Assembly: GCA_910574745.1 (NCBI GenBank)
Contig: CAJTCE010000010.1
Span: forward strand, 53,345-117,344
Source: Lachnospiraceae bacterium
GTDB lineage: Bacteria; Bacillota; Clostridia; Lachnospirales; Lachnospiraceae
Direction: 5' to 3'
Length of the DNA: 64,000 bases
Shown here: piece after piece, positions 44,214 to 53,059 of the stretch
Numbering within the stretch: position 1 is the stretch's first letter
Layout: each line of letters starts with the position of its first letter
Program-made: the position numbers and the translations under genes
The notes under the pieces: generated by a model
What the model was told of the DNA's origin: nothing
The model's input: only the letters and a program-made list of their open reading frames with translations
Database searches by the model: none

Positions 44214-45203
44214 TTATATCGCCAAGGCTTTATATAATTCATCGGTTTTCGGTGGTTCCAAAAATCTGGTCTCCTCGCCATTTACCACTATTCTATCGTT
44301 GCTGTCCGTTATCTTTCCTACAACAGCGCCATGGATATGAACCTTTTCAAGTTCCCTGACCAGATCATGTCCTTTGTCCGTCACAATCAGCATGCTTCCG
44401 GAAGACATCAGCTCGTAAGGATTAATATCAAAAAAGTTGCAAATCTCCACAGTTGCCTGCTTAACGGGCAGCTCCTTTAAATCAACTGTCAGTCCAACGC
44501 CTGCGCTTTCCGCCATTTCCCACAAGGCTCCGAATACGCCGCCTTCTGTAATATCATGCATGGCGCTTACGTTGGACTTCATGGCCGTCGCGGCCTCCGG
44601 AATAACCGACAGCATCCTTTCATATGTTTTGGCTTCATCAATCATATGCCTCGGAAATCTTTTCAGAAGCCTTTCTTCCCGTTCCTTTGCAAGAATGGCA
44701 GTCCCCTCTAAGCCTATCCATTTAGTGATCACAATGTCCTGTCCCGGCTTTGCTCCCTTTGTGGCAAGAAGCTTATCCCTCTTAACCTTTCCGATTCCCG
44801 TAACAGTCAGAATAGGCCTTACAACACCATCCGTAATTTCCGTATGTCCGCCCACAACCTGGATTTTTAATTCCTCGCAGGTGCTTTCTATCTGTTCCAT
44901 AACCGCCCGTATTTCCTGCTCCGTAATATCCGGCGGAAGCATGGCGCAAATCAGCATACCCACTACCTCTGCTCCGCTGGAAGCAATGTCGTTTGCCGAT
45001 ATCATTACCGCCCATCTGCCTGTGTCGGCAGTTGTGCCCGTAATGGGATCCGTGGATAAAACCATAACCTCATCCGGCTCAAGGGCAATGGCCGCACAGT
45101 CCTCCCCTACTCCCGCTCCCAGAATCACTTCCGGTCTTTTTGTCTTTATTTGTTTTAAGACAGAACGCTTCAATACGTTCTCAGGAACTTTCCCTATCTT
45201 CAT
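44214..45203 (-). CDS. AIR synthase-related protein (HypE/ThiL-like)
   Basis: 329 residues of the PurM/HypE fold: GAGVGEDCAAI at about 29-39 with the metal/ATP aspartate, STDPITGTT, ISANDIASSGAEVVGM, VVGGHTEI and MHDITEGGVFGALWE. HypE, ThiL, SelD and PurM all use this ATP-grasp-like site. The C terminus lacks the HypE Cys-terminal tail (it ends ELYKALAI), and no hydrogenase gene is nearby, so it is not HypE itself. The substrate is unknown. It is the first gene of the run ending with trmL, 72 bases before the lrp gene. Confidence 0.85.
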   Translation of the reverse strand: MKIGKVPENVLKRSVLKQIKTKRPEVILGAGVGEDCAAIALEPDEVMVLSTDPITGTTADTGRWAVMISANDIASSGAEVVGMLICAMLPPDITEQEIRAVMEQIESTCEELKIQVVGGHTEITDGVVRPILTVTGIGKVKRDKLLATKGAKPGQDIVITKWIGLEGTAILAKEREERLLKRFPRHMIDEAKTYERMLSVIPEAATAMKSNVSAMHDITEGGVFGALWEMAESAGVGLTVDLKELPVKQATVEICNFFDINPYELMSSGSMLIVTDKGHDLVRELEKVHIHGAVVGKITDSNDRIVVNGEETRFLEPPKTDELYKALAI

Positions 45204-45291
45204 CTCTTTCTATCCTTATGCCGCCGATAACCTTATTTATACCGGCTTTTCTTATGTTCCGTTTTAAAATCCCGCATATCATTACATATAA

Positions 45292-45331
45292 CTTTAGGAA
45301 GCCCGCTCTATTTTGAACAGACTTCCTAAAG
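45292..45331. terminator. Hairpin downstream of vanW, terminator-like
   Basis: CTTTAGGAAG and CTTCCTAAAG form a perfect ten-base stem around 20 bases. U-tracts are poor on both sides (minus side TTATATG), so efficient termination is uncertain. It lies 30 bases past the vanW stop codon. Confidence 0.4.
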
Positions 45332-45360
45332 GAAAAATTTATTACTTCATAGCATCCGTA

Positions 45361-46959
45361 TTAAGGCGCCACGGCATTCTGGGCATCTTGGGCCGCCTGC
45401 TGCTGTTGCTGCTGCATAGCCTGCTGGGCCTGTTGAGCTTCCAAAGCCTGTTGAGCCTGCTGCTGCTGAATTGCCGCCTGTTGGGCCGCCGCCAGCTGCT
45501 CGGGTGTCTGAGCAGGCGCCGGTGCGCCTCCTGCCAATACCGCCTTTACATAATCAATACTCTGTGTGGCAATGGCTGCCTGAATAGCATTGGAAACATT
45601 GGGGTCGCCTGTGGCAGTTCCTACCGCCGCCGTCCTCGGCACAGCTTTATAGGAACTCTTGTTGATAACCTCTCTGCTTTCCTCTACACCATTGACTTTA
45701 ACGATTTTCCACAGCTGCGCCACATAACCTGTATGTGCAGACTGCACGCTGATATAACCTACCGGCTTGCTGGAATCGCCTACAACCTTTTCTCCGTCTG
45801 CGGGAGTAGTGCTTAAGACTTCACTTTCAAAAGAAACCTCTCTTCCTTCCGGTCTGGTCTCAACACCGTATATATTAAATGTGATTTTTTTATCCTTTGT
45901 ATAACCCTCTATATAAATGGGATGCTCTAAATTATTTACGAACTTAAGATCCTTTGCCGTTCCGGAAATTGCCGCATCCGCCGAAGGATCCACATAATTT
46001 ACAATCATGGAATGGTTGGAACGCTCCGTTACATCCAGCTCCGAACGCAATACCGCATTATAAAGTGTAGTGGAAACCTGACAGATACCTCCGCCCAGGG
46101 AATCTACCACAAGTCCGCCTGAATAAGAGCCTGCCATAAAATAACCGTTGGCTTCCGTAAAAGGTGCAATTGCCTCATAAACCGAAAATTCATCTCCCGG
46201 ATAAAGAGTAGTGCCGTCGATCAGCCGGCAGCCATTGGCCACATTTCCCGAACGGTTGGCTCCGGACGAAGAATAGCTGGTAGTATAGCTTCCCAATATA
46301 TCCGTTACCTTGGACAATTCCTCTTCCGTTCCTCTGGGTTCTTTTGTTTCAACTACCAGATCCACGGAAGCGTCTTCAAAGTCCCATTCCTCCGTCATAA
46401 ATTGAATAACCAGATCAGCAGAAGCTTCTTCGTTAATAACGACTCCTGTCTGTCCCTTTTCAATTACAAACTCCCCGTCCACTCTTTTTAAGGTGGCATC
46501 CACGGCGTCCACATTAAACTCCTCACATTCCTCATGAATAATGTTGACCAGAGCTTGTCTGTCTACCGCAAAGTTAAGGGGAAGAACTATATTTTCATGT
46601 TCTAAATCCTTCAGTATCTTGTATCTTTCAACCATGTTTCCGCTTTTACCGATTTTAACGGCCTCTGCCACAACATCCGCATTGGTCCACATCAATCCGA
46701 TTTCGTTGGCGGAAACTGTATGTGAATTATCATTCATGGCGTTTAAAGTAATTTCTGCCTCGCCAATCTGATCAATATATTCCTGTATCTTTCTGGCGGC
46801 TTCTTCTTCTGTCAGCCCCGAAACGTCTACATTTCCGATATAAATGCCTGTTTCAATGGTTTCATCATCCGTATTCTGTGCCTGCACCCGTATGGACGCC
46901 CGTCCCAAAACCAGCACAAGTACAACAACTGCAAATAAAACACCTGTAAACTTTTTCAT
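45361..46959 (-). CDS. VanW-family secreted protein with Gln/Ala-rich tail
   Basis: 532 residues. N-terminal signal or anchor (about 7-27). Residues 40-215 form two putative peptidoglycan-binding domains (YIGNVDVSGLTEEEAARKI and its repeat). VanW core at about 215-375 with SGNVANGCRLIDGTTLYPGDEFS and GGGICQVSTTLYNAVL. The last 50 residues are almost only Gln and Ala, encoded by CTG/TTG-type triplets. VanW proteins are linked to glycopeptide response and cell-wall metabolism. AAAGGAG precedes the ATG. The tail length may vary by slippage. Confidence 0.9.
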   Translation of the reverse strand: MKKFTGVLFAVVVLVLVLGRASIRVQAQNTDDETIETGIYIGNVDVSGLTEEEAARKIQEYIDQIGEAEITLNAMNDNSHTVSANEIGLMWTNADVVAEAVKIGKSGNMVERYKILKDLEHENIVLPLNFAVDRQALVNIIHEECEEFNVDAVDATLKRVDGEFVIEKGQTGVVINEEASADLVIQFMTEEWDFEDASVDLVVETKEPRGTEEELSKVTDILGSYTTSYSSSGANRSGNVANGCRLIDGTTLYPGDEFSVYEAIAPFTEANGYFMAGSYSGGLVVDSLGGGICQVSTTLYNAVLRSELDVTERSNHSMIVNYVDPSADAAISGTAKDLKFVNNLEHPIYIEGYTKDKKITFNIYGVETRPEGREVSFESEVLSTTPADGEKVVGDSSKPVGYISVQSAHTGYVAQLWKIVKVNGVEESREVINKSSYKAVPRTAAVGTATGDPNVSNAIQAAIATQSIDYVKAVLAGGAPAPAQTPEQLAAAQQAAIQQQQAQQALEAQQAQQAMQQQQQQAAQDAQNAVAP

Positions 46960-47046
46960 AATTGTACTCCTTTCCTTAAAAAATTTATGATATAATTAGC
47001 GTTAGCAGGAAAAATATATTCTATAATCCTCTGCTTTTTGTTTTCT

Positions 47047-47145
47047 TTATGGCATCATGGAAACTGCCAGAGGCACGATCATTGCCAGAATCAGCAGGAC
47101 AATGATGATCTTGGAAATAATCTGTCTGCTCTTTTTATTAAACAT
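47047..47145 (-). CDS. 32-residue membrane microprotein
   Basis: ATG 47145 with AGAGGTGA seven bases ahead opens MFNKKSRQIISKIIIVLLIL and continues AMIVPLAVSMMP. A basic N terminus and one transmembrane helix. Similar short proteins are, by recall, common in Lachnospiraceae upstream of vanW-like or TPR genes. Divergent from the TPR gene at 47182 and 87 bases upstream of vanW. Function unknown. Confidence 0.65.
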   Translation of the reverse strand: MFNKKSRQIISKIIIVLLILAMIVPLAVSMMP

Positions 47146-47181
47146 AAAATCACCTCTTCTTACGAAAGGATATTATAAACG

Positions 47182-47796
47182 ATGTTCTACTTTTTGGCAA
47201 GTTTAATCATCCCTATTATATGGCTTACTTACGAGTTAAAAAAGCATGATAGACTGGAAAAAAATGCCTTGAATAATTTCTGGCAGCGGGAGAAGGAAGC
47301 CAATCTGGTGCGAAAAAAACCTCTTGATAACTTAAACTACGTAAAAATCCCTTTTGATTTCATTCCCGAAAGTCTTTTATGCGATCAACAAGAGGTACAG
47401 GACTGCCTGGAACTCCTAAATAAATTATCGGGAAAAAAAATCGTGAACTTTACAGGTTTTTCCAATACAGATTTAAAACTGGAATACGGCGCCGCCAATC
47501 TTACGGAGCTTTCCCAGTACGATGAGAATTATACACTCTATGCCCGCACAATTTATAAGCTTGCAAATATCTATTACCGGAACGGTTATGAAAGCAATGC
47601 CCGCATTCTGTTAGAAAAGGCTTTAGAAAGCGGAACCGACATAAGCGGCAACTATCTTCTTCTTGCCGAAATTTATCAAAAGCAGGGAGAAACCGGTAAA
47701 CTTGACCATCTGCTCCAATCTGCAAAAAACCTGCCTTCCGTGGCTTCCAAAAAAAATCTTATCCGTTCCTTGGAGGAATACGTCCGTGAAGGCTGA
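47182..47796 (+). CDS. Membrane-anchored TPR-like hypothetical protein
   Basis: 204 residues: N-terminal helix (about 3-16) as a membrane anchor, a charged linker, a middle region with KIVNFTGFSNTDLKLEYG and a C-terminal pair of TPR-type helices (YARTIYKLANIYYRNGYESN, then NYLLLAEIYQKQGETGK). TPR pairs mediate protein contacts. It ends in a 38-base overlap with the convergent exonuclease gene. No homolog recognised. Confidence 0.8.
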   Translation: MFYFLASLIIPIIWLTYELKKHDRLEKNALNNFWQREKEANLVRKKPLDNLNYVKIPFDFIPESLLCDQQEVQDCLELLNKLSGKKIVNFTGFSNTDLKLEYGAANLTELSQYDENYTLYARTIYKLANIYYRNGYESNARILLEKALESGTDISGNYLLLAEIYQKQGETGKLDHLLQSAKNLPSVASKKNLIRSLEEYVREG

Positions 47797-48493
47797 CTAA
47801 GCGGTCCAAATACCGGCTGGCTTCGTTTTTGGTCATCCTGTTTATGTCATATTCACTCTCCAATCCATAATGGGACAAAAAACGCTTCAGCTGTTCGACC
47901 TGCTTTTTCGTAACCGGCCCCTCCTTTTTTACTTTATAAATCAGTTCCTTCGGCTCAAAATATTTAGAGGCATCTTCCTCCTGTCCGAATTTTTCTTCCA
48001 ATAATTTGTAAAGCTCCCGGGTAGCTTCCACATCCGACAAAGCCCTGTGGGCTTCATGGGCAATTCCGAAGAAGCCGGATAAATAGGGCAGGGAACGGCT
48101 TTCTAAATCCTGTAAATATTTTCTGGAAATTGAAAGCGTATCAATTCCTTTTTTCTCAAAAGTTTTTCCTTCATTTACTGCGGCCCTCTTCAAAAAAGAG
48201 TAGTCAAATAAAACGCTGTGTCCTAAAAGGCATCCGGTGGTTTCAAATTCCACAAAATCTCCTATAACATCCTGAATAAAGGGGGCCTCCTTCAAGGCTT
48301 CATCCGTCAGTCCCGTCAACTCTGTAATTCTCTCTTCCAGCCTGCGTCCCGGATTGACCAAAGTATGAAAGGTATCCGCAATTTTCCCGCCTTCCACCCG
48401 GATAGCGCCGATTTCCGTTATTTTATCCTTTTTAGGATCCAGACCTGTAGTTTCTATATCCACCACCGTAAAACTATTGCAAAAGCCGCTCAT
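47759..48493 (-). CDS. DnaQ/PolC-type 3'-5' exonuclease-domain protein
   Basis: 244 residues. DEDDh exonuclease motifs: VVDIETTGLDP (Asp and Glu), GHSVLFDYSFLKRAA, and HRALSDVEATRELYKLL with the catalytic His and Asp. Length and fold match stand-alone DnaQ-like or PolC epsilon-like exonucleases, which trim or proofread DNA or RNA ends. A basic C-terminal 70-residue tail has no recognised domain. Its 3' end overlaps the TPR gene. The nth gene lies upstream on the same strand. Confidence 0.9.
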   Translation of the reverse strand: MSGFCNSFTVVDIETTGLDPKKDKITEIGAIRVEGGKIADTFHTLVNPGRRLEERITELTGLTDEALKEAPFIQDVIGDFVEFETTGCLLGHSVLFDYSFLKRAAVNEGKTFEKKGIDTLSISRKYLQDLESRSLPYLSGFFGIAHEAHRALSDVEATRELYKLLEEKFGQEEDASKYFEPKELIYKVKKEGPVTKKQVEQLKRFLSHYGLESEYDINRMTKNEASRYLDRLVSLHGRIPPRNG

Positions 48494-48537
48494 TTACTTT
48501 TTCTGCCTTTCCGCTTACTCTGCCGTTTTTCTGCCGC

Positions 48538-49218
48538 TTACTTTTTGTTCTTTTCCTGCTCTTTCTTCCCCTTTTTGCGGCTTCCTTTCTCTTGCTCTTT
48601 ATGATAACTGCAATATTTTGTCAAAAAGCATTCTTCACATTTAGGGTTTCTGGCAAAGCATATTTCCCTTCCAAAGGTAATAATCTGAATATTATACAAA
48701 ATCCAATGCTCCTTTGGAAGCGCTTTCATCAAATCATATTCTATTTTTTCCGGGTCATCTTCCCTGGTAAATCCCAGCTTTTTCGAAATTCTCTTCACAT
48801 GGGTATCCACTACGACGCTGGGCTCATGGAAAATATTTCCCCGTATTACATTTGCCGTTTTTCTACCCACTCCCGCAAGGGAAGTCAACGCTTCCAGATC
48901 CTCCGGCACCCGGCTGTCATATTTTTCTACCAAATCTTTACAACAAGCAATGATATTTTTCGCCTTATTATGATAAAACCCCGTGGAACGAATATCCTGC
49001 TCTAATTCCTTTAAGTCGGCTTTTGCAAAATCTTCAGGACTTCTGTACTTCTGAAACAGATCCTTTGTGACCACATTTACTCTGGCATCGGTGCACTGGG
49101 CGCTGAGCATGGTAGCAATTAAAAGCTGCCACGGCGTTTCATGATTTAAATAGCATTTATATTCTCTTGTATAAACTTCATCCAGTCTATCCAAAATCTC
49201 TTGTGTTCTTTTTTTCAT
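48538..49218 (-). CDS. nth: Endonuclease III
   Basis: 226 residues from ATG 49218 (AGGAGA upstream). Helix-hairpin-helix LAGVGRKTANVI with the catalytic Lys, VDTHVKRI with the catalytic Asp, and the iron-sulfur cluster CFARNPKCEECFLTKYC. It removes oxidised pyrimidines from DNA and nicks abasic sites. A Lys/Glu-rich tail of about 20 residues follows the cluster. It lies 44 bases upstream of the exonuclease gene, and DNA repair is a plausible common theme. Confidence 0.95.
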   Translation of the reverse strand: MKKRTQEILDRLDEVYTREYKCYLNHETPWQLLIATMLSAQCTDARVNVVTKDLFQKYRSPEDFAKADLKELEQDIRSTGFYHNKAKNIIACCKDLVEKYDSRVPEDLEALTSLAGVGRKTANVIRGNIFHEPSVVVDTHVKRISKKLGFTREDDPEKIEYDLMKALPKEHWILYNIQIITFGREICFARNPKCEECFLTKYCSYHKEQEKGSRKKGKKEQEKNKK

Positions 49219-49303
49219 AATCCGTCTCCTGTGCCGCAGCCCCAAACCCGCTAAAGCTCTTTTTTTCCGATTTTACTCTCTAATGTATGGCTAAAGCCGG
49301 GTG

Positions 49304-51160
49304 TTAATTGTCTGACAGCTCTATCTTCTGAAAATCTTCATCCAAAAGGAGCACACTTCCCTCATGGATCAGTGGATTTCTTTTCCGATAATCAAATAGT
49401 GCAAATCTTTCCTTTTGAAGTCTCAGGTAAGTAGGGTTCTCCCCGAAAATGTCATAAAAACAAGGCTCCATATGCAATGAGCGCGCCATAGCTCTGGGCT
49501 CGCAGGCTTCATAGTCTTTAAGAAGATGTTCGTTTCTTTTCCTGCGCATTTCCTCTAAACGATAGAAGGCGTTTATTTTTTCTTTATAGGGAAGCAGTTC
49601 TTTTGCAAAGGGAGGACGGGATTTTGCATTTTCTCTGAAATAAACGTCCATGGTCAGAAGTTCCTTTACAAGTTCTTTTTCTCCCACCGTTTCTTCCATT
49701 GCAAAATTAAATAGCGCCTCATATCTGTACATTCTGGAAGGAGTATTTATAAAATATCCCTTTCTTTCATAAAAAGCCGCCAGTCCTTCAAAAAGAGCAA
49801 AGGCATCCGGAAAAAACCTTTTCAGATACGGCAGGGTATGTGTGAACTGATTGCTGTTATAATACAGCTCCACCATCTCCTCCACCTGCTTTAACCTGCA
49901 TACGTCCTCAAAGGGAAGCCATTTTGTTGCAAGCACCTCATAGGGAGGATTCTCCGTGTATAAAAGTCCGTAATCCCTGCTTTTTTCCTCCATATAGGAT
50001 CCGCTTAATACCTTTAAAAAGCCCAGCTGAAGCTGCTCCGGTTTCATGGCGTAAACCCGGTTAAAGGAATTTCGAAAGCTTTCATAGTCTTCAAAGGGCA
50101 GCCCTGCGATCAAATCCAGATGAATGTGAATGTTTTTTCCTGCATGGAGCCTTTTCACTGCCGCTTCCAGTTTATCCACATCCATAATGCGGCGGATTTC
50201 TTTTATGGCTTTTTCATTGACAGTCTGTACTCCGATTTCCATCTGCACCGCGCCGGGGCGCAATGTATTTAATAAATCCAGTTCTTCGTCATTCAGCAGG
50301 TCGGCGGATATTTCAAAATGAAAATTCGTTATGCCGTTATCATGCTCTTTAATGAATTTCCATATTTCCATAGCGTGACCATGGCTGCAGTTAAAGGTCC
50401 GGTCAATAAATTTTACCTGAGGCACTTTATGGTCTAAAAAGAACTTCAATTCCCTTTTAACGGCGGAAATATCCTTAAGACGCACCTGTTTATCAATAGA
50501 CGACAGACAATAGCTGCACCGGAAGGGACACCCTCTGGAGGATTCATAATAGATAATTTTATTTTCAAACAGAGATAATTCGTCATAGAGAAAAGGTAGT
50601 CTGCTTAAGTCCGTAAGCTCTCTCTCCTCTGTATGAATAATGTTTTCTCCGTTTCTGCATGCGATTCCCCGAATATCCTTAAGACTTTTGGGTTCGTCAT
50701 CTATACCACCCGTTTCCACACTGCCTTTTTCCCGGCAGCAGCCGGATTTTTCTTCATAATAGCAGAGCAGCTCCGAAAAAGTTTCTTCCCCCTCTCCTAT
50801 CATAATTCCTGTTAGCTCCGGATAACTTTTTAAAAGTTCATCCGCCTTATAGGAAGCCTCCGGACCTCCCAGCCATAATGGTACAGAAGGCAGGATTTTC
50901 CCCAGCTCCCTTACAAGGGACAGCACTTCCCTGATATTCCAGATGTAACAGGAAAATGCAATCACATCAGGAGATTGTTTATAAATACCACTCAAAATTT
51001 CATCGAAACGGTTATTAATGGTAAACTCTGCAATCTGAACACAGCTTTTTTCCTGTCTGCCTGTGTCTTCTTGATACCGTTTGGCATATGCCTTGAGACT
51101 GTATAATGCAGGATTCGTATGTATATACTTGGCGTTTACTGCCGTCAGTAAAAATTTCAT
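49304..51160 (-). CDS. B12-binding-type radical SAM protein (DUF4080)
   Basis: 618 residues. N-terminal cobalamin-binding-like Rossmann domain (TAVNAKYIHTNPALYSLK, then VPLWLGGPEAS), radical SAM domain with RGCPFRCSYC around residue 210 (CxxxCxxC), and a C-terminal half of the DUF4080 type. Substrate unknown; methyltransferases and sulfur- or carbon-inserting enzymes belong to this architecture. The N-terminal domain lacks an obvious cobalamin-binding His motif. Its ATG overlaps the stop of the D-lyxose isomerase gene (ATGA). Confidence 0.88.
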   Translation of the reverse strand: MKFLLTAVNAKYIHTNPALYSLKAYAKRYQEDTGRQEKSCVQIAEFTINNRFDEILSGIYKQSPDVIAFSCYIWNIREVLSLVRELGKILPSVPLWLGGPEASYKADELLKSYPELTGIMIGEGEETFSELLCYYEEKSGCCREKGSVETGGIDDEPKSLKDIRGIACRNGENIIHTEERELTDLSRLPFLYDELSLFENKIIYYESSRGCPFRCSYCLSSIDKQVRLKDISAVKRELKFFLDHKVPQVKFIDRTFNCSHGHAMEIWKFIKEHDNGITNFHFEISADLLNDEELDLLNTLRPGAVQMEIGVQTVNEKAIKEIRRIMDVDKLEAAVKRLHAGKNIHIHLDLIAGLPFEDYESFRNSFNRVYAMKPEQLQLGFLKVLSGSYMEEKSRDYGLLYTENPPYEVLATKWLPFEDVCRLKQVEEMVELYYNSNQFTHTLPYLKRFFPDAFALFEGLAAFYERKGYFINTPSRMYRYEALFNFAMEETVGEKELVKELLTMDVYFRENAKSRPPFAKELLPYKEKINAFYRLEEMRRKRNEHLLKDYEACEPRAMARSLHMEPCFYDIFGENPTYLRLQKERFALFDYRKRNPLIHEGSVLLLDEDFQKIELSDN

Positions 51161-51843
51161 TCTTCCGCCGCCTTGGGATATTCATTGCATAAAAGCCGGT
51201 AAGGGGCTTCGTCCTCTTCGATTGTAGGGAATCTTCCTACTTTTTCATAAAAACGGTTATCCGTGTTATCGTCATTGCACATGGAAACTTCCCCGATCAG
51301 CACATCTCCGGTTCCTTCCACCACGTCAAAATCATGGTACTGGTGGGGCCAGAGCGTAATGCTTTCTCCCGGATGCAGAAGTACTCCTGTTCCCGCCGGC
51401 ACATAATAGGATCGTCCGTCGGAATTAACTAATACGTCTGTATCTGCCAGTTCGCCATCTTCCGTATCGTTATATACATGGATAATCAGAGTGCCGCCGC
51501 CTCTGTTAATAATGTCTTCGCTTTTCTTCCAGTGAAAATGCATGGGAGAATGCTGGCCTTCCTTCAACATTAAAAGCTTTTCTGCATAAACCTTTTTATA
51601 TTTAGGGTCATTTTGATTGCCGTTGCGGAGGGTAATCAGGGAAAATCCCACTTTGGAAAAATCTCCCAGGCCGTAATCCGTAATATCCCAGCCCAGCATA
51701 TTGTCACGGATTTCATCGTATTCATGATTTTTGTCCTGCCATTCCTCAGGCGTCCAATTACAAAAAGGGGGCAGTTCAAATCCGTGGGCTTTTATCAATT
51801 GCTCCATATCTTTAATACATGCATTGATTTCTGATCTTTTCAT
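51157..51843 (-). CDS. D-lyxose isomerase (cupin type)
   Basis: 228 residues from ATG 51843. The cupin metal site is MHFHWKKSEDIINRGGG (two His and Glu), with the last His in WPHQYHDF, and the family signature VGRFPTIEEDEAPYRLLC. D-lyxose isomerases of this family (EC 5.3.1.15) convert D-lyxose to D-xylulose and often D-mannose to D-fructose. It lies 56 bases after a PfkB sugar kinase gene, which could phosphorylate the ketose product. This is a second possible xylulose source besides the FucI-like enzyme at 20710. Confidence 0.9.
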   Translation of the reverse strand: MKRSEINACIKDMEQLIKAHGFELPPFCNWTPEEWQDKNHEYDEIRDNMLGWDITDYGLGDFSKVGFSLITLRNGNQNDPKYKKVYAEKLLMLKEGQHSPMHFHWKKSEDIINRGGGTLIIHVYNDTEDGELADTDVLVNSDGRSYYVPAGTGVLLHPGESITLWPHQYHDFDVVEGTGDVLIGEVSMCNDDNTDNRFYEKVGRFPTIEEDEAPYRLLCNEYPKAAEE

Positions 51844-51899
51844 CACTATATACCTCGCTTATTTTTCGCATTTATCTGGCTTCTCAGCTTCCACATCGT

Positions 51900-52832
51900 C
51901 TATCCCTGTATAATTTTCATAATATCTTCCTTTTTGGGCAGTGCCGGAATGCCTCCCATTTTCTGTACGCAAATGGAACCGGAGGTGTTTCCGTACACTA
52001 AGGCCTTCTTCACAACCTCTTCCGTAATGGCCTTTGTATCTTCAATGCCGTCCATTAAAATACTGGATAAGAACCCGCCCCAGAAAGCGTCTCCCGCACC
52101 GGTAGCATCCACTGCATGAACACTTCTGCCTTCTACAATGCCGCTCTTTCCTTCAAAGAAATATTTTGCGCCTTTTGCACCCAGCGTTTCGATTAAAACC
52201 TTAATCTTATTTTGTTCCATAAAGGCGGGAATGTTTTCTTCGCCACCTACAAAATACAGTTCTTCATCGGATATTTTCAGCAAATCCACAAAGGGCAGTA
52301 TTTTTTCCACTTCTTTTTTGCATCTCTCCGAGTCATGCCAGATCATATCTCTGTAGTTGATATCGAAGCTGACCAGCTTGCCTTTTTCTGACGCCATTTT
52401 CATTGCTTTATATACTGCATCTTTACTTGGAGAATCGGACAAAGAGACGCTTCCTCCATGAAGCATGCGGCAATTGTCAATATCTTCTTCCTTGACGTCG
52501 TCTTCGGATAAAAGGATATCTGCCCCGGGCTTTCTGGCAAAGGTAAAGGAACGCTCGCCGCCTTCGTAAAGGGTTACAAATGCAAGGGTGGTTACCGCTT
52601 CGTCCGTTAACTGAGGACAAAGCATCTGTACATTGTCCTGTTTTAATGTGTCCTGTAACAGTTTGCCAAAATCGTCATTGCCGAGGATTCCAAGGAATGC
52701 AACGTCTAAACCGTTTCTGGCTGTGGCAATGGCTACGTTAGCCGGTGCTCCTCCCGGGTTTGCAGTGTAGCTGCGAGGGGTTTCTCCGGGGGTAAAATCG
52801 ATAAGCATTTCTCCCATACATATAATGTCCAT
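51900..52832 (-). CDS. PfkB-family sugar kinase, fructokinase-like
   Basis: 310 residues from ATG 52832 (AAAGGAG upstream). GEMLIDFTPG at the N terminus, GGAPANVAIA, and the C-terminal PfkB signature DATGAGDAFWGGFL with the catalytic Asp. The pattern is that of fructokinase. The open frame extends 93 codons upstream through repeat-rich DNA, but that part has no ribosome binding site and low complexity. The kinase should make fructose 6-phosphate (or a related ketose phosphate) and pairs with the downstream isomerase for mannose/lyxose use. Confidence 0.92.
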   Translation of the reverse strand: MDIICMGEMLIDFTPGETPRSYTANPGGAPANVAIATARNGLDVAFLGILGNDDFGKLLQDTLKQDNVQMLCPQLTDEAVTTLAFVTLYEGGERSFTFARKPGADILLSEDDVKEEDIDNCRMLHGGSVSLSDSPSKDAVYKAMKMASEKGKLVSFDINYRDMIWHDSERCKKEVEKILPFVDLLKISDEELYFVGGEENIPAFMEQNKIKVLIETLGAKGAKYFFEGKSGIVEGRSVHAVDATGAGDAFWGGFLSSILMDGIEDTKAITEEVVKKALVYGNTSGSICVQKMGGIPALPKKEDIMKIIQG

Positions 52833-52878
52833 GTTTTTTCTCCTTTCTGATGGGTGGGCGAAGAGGGATTGTTGGAGG

Positions 52879-52985
52879 CTCGACTTCACTTGGCTAATCA
52901 AGCACGAGGGGGGCTGCGTCGGGGGCTGTTTGGTTGGCCCGGAAGGATAAAGACTCGACTTCGCTTCGCTAATCGAGCGCAGGGG
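52879..52985. repeat. Two 32-base direct repeats upstream of pfkB
   Basis: CTCGACTTCACTTGGCTAAT (52879 onward) and CTCGACTTCGCTTCGCTAAT (52954 onward), each followed by [AG]-rich AGC(A/G)C..GGGG, are 75 bases apart. CTCGA and TCGAG within the second copy form a small hairpin. Together with further CGCTTCGCT sequence at 53024-53032 they fill the gap between pfkB and the 53060 hairpin. There is no gene in this part. Confidence 0.75.
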
Positions 52986-53059
52986 ACTAGAAAGGTTTAC
53001 CCCGCCATGCCACCTCATTTCCGCTTCGCTCCAATTCGGTGTTGCGGGCTTCGCCCTAT

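Noticed and set aside
44214..45203. Assignment as hydrogenase maturation protein HypE
   Set aside because: The protein lacks the C-terminal cysteine tail and there are no hydrogenase or other hyp genes nearby.
44437..45267. Long open frame on the plus strand opposite the AIR-synthase-like gene
   Set aside because: It is the antisense shadow of a well-supported coding gene, with Ser/Pro/Thr-rich low-information sequence and no ribosome binding site. Similar antisense frames at 6308-6709, 7124-7711 and 35745-36218 were dropped for the same reason.
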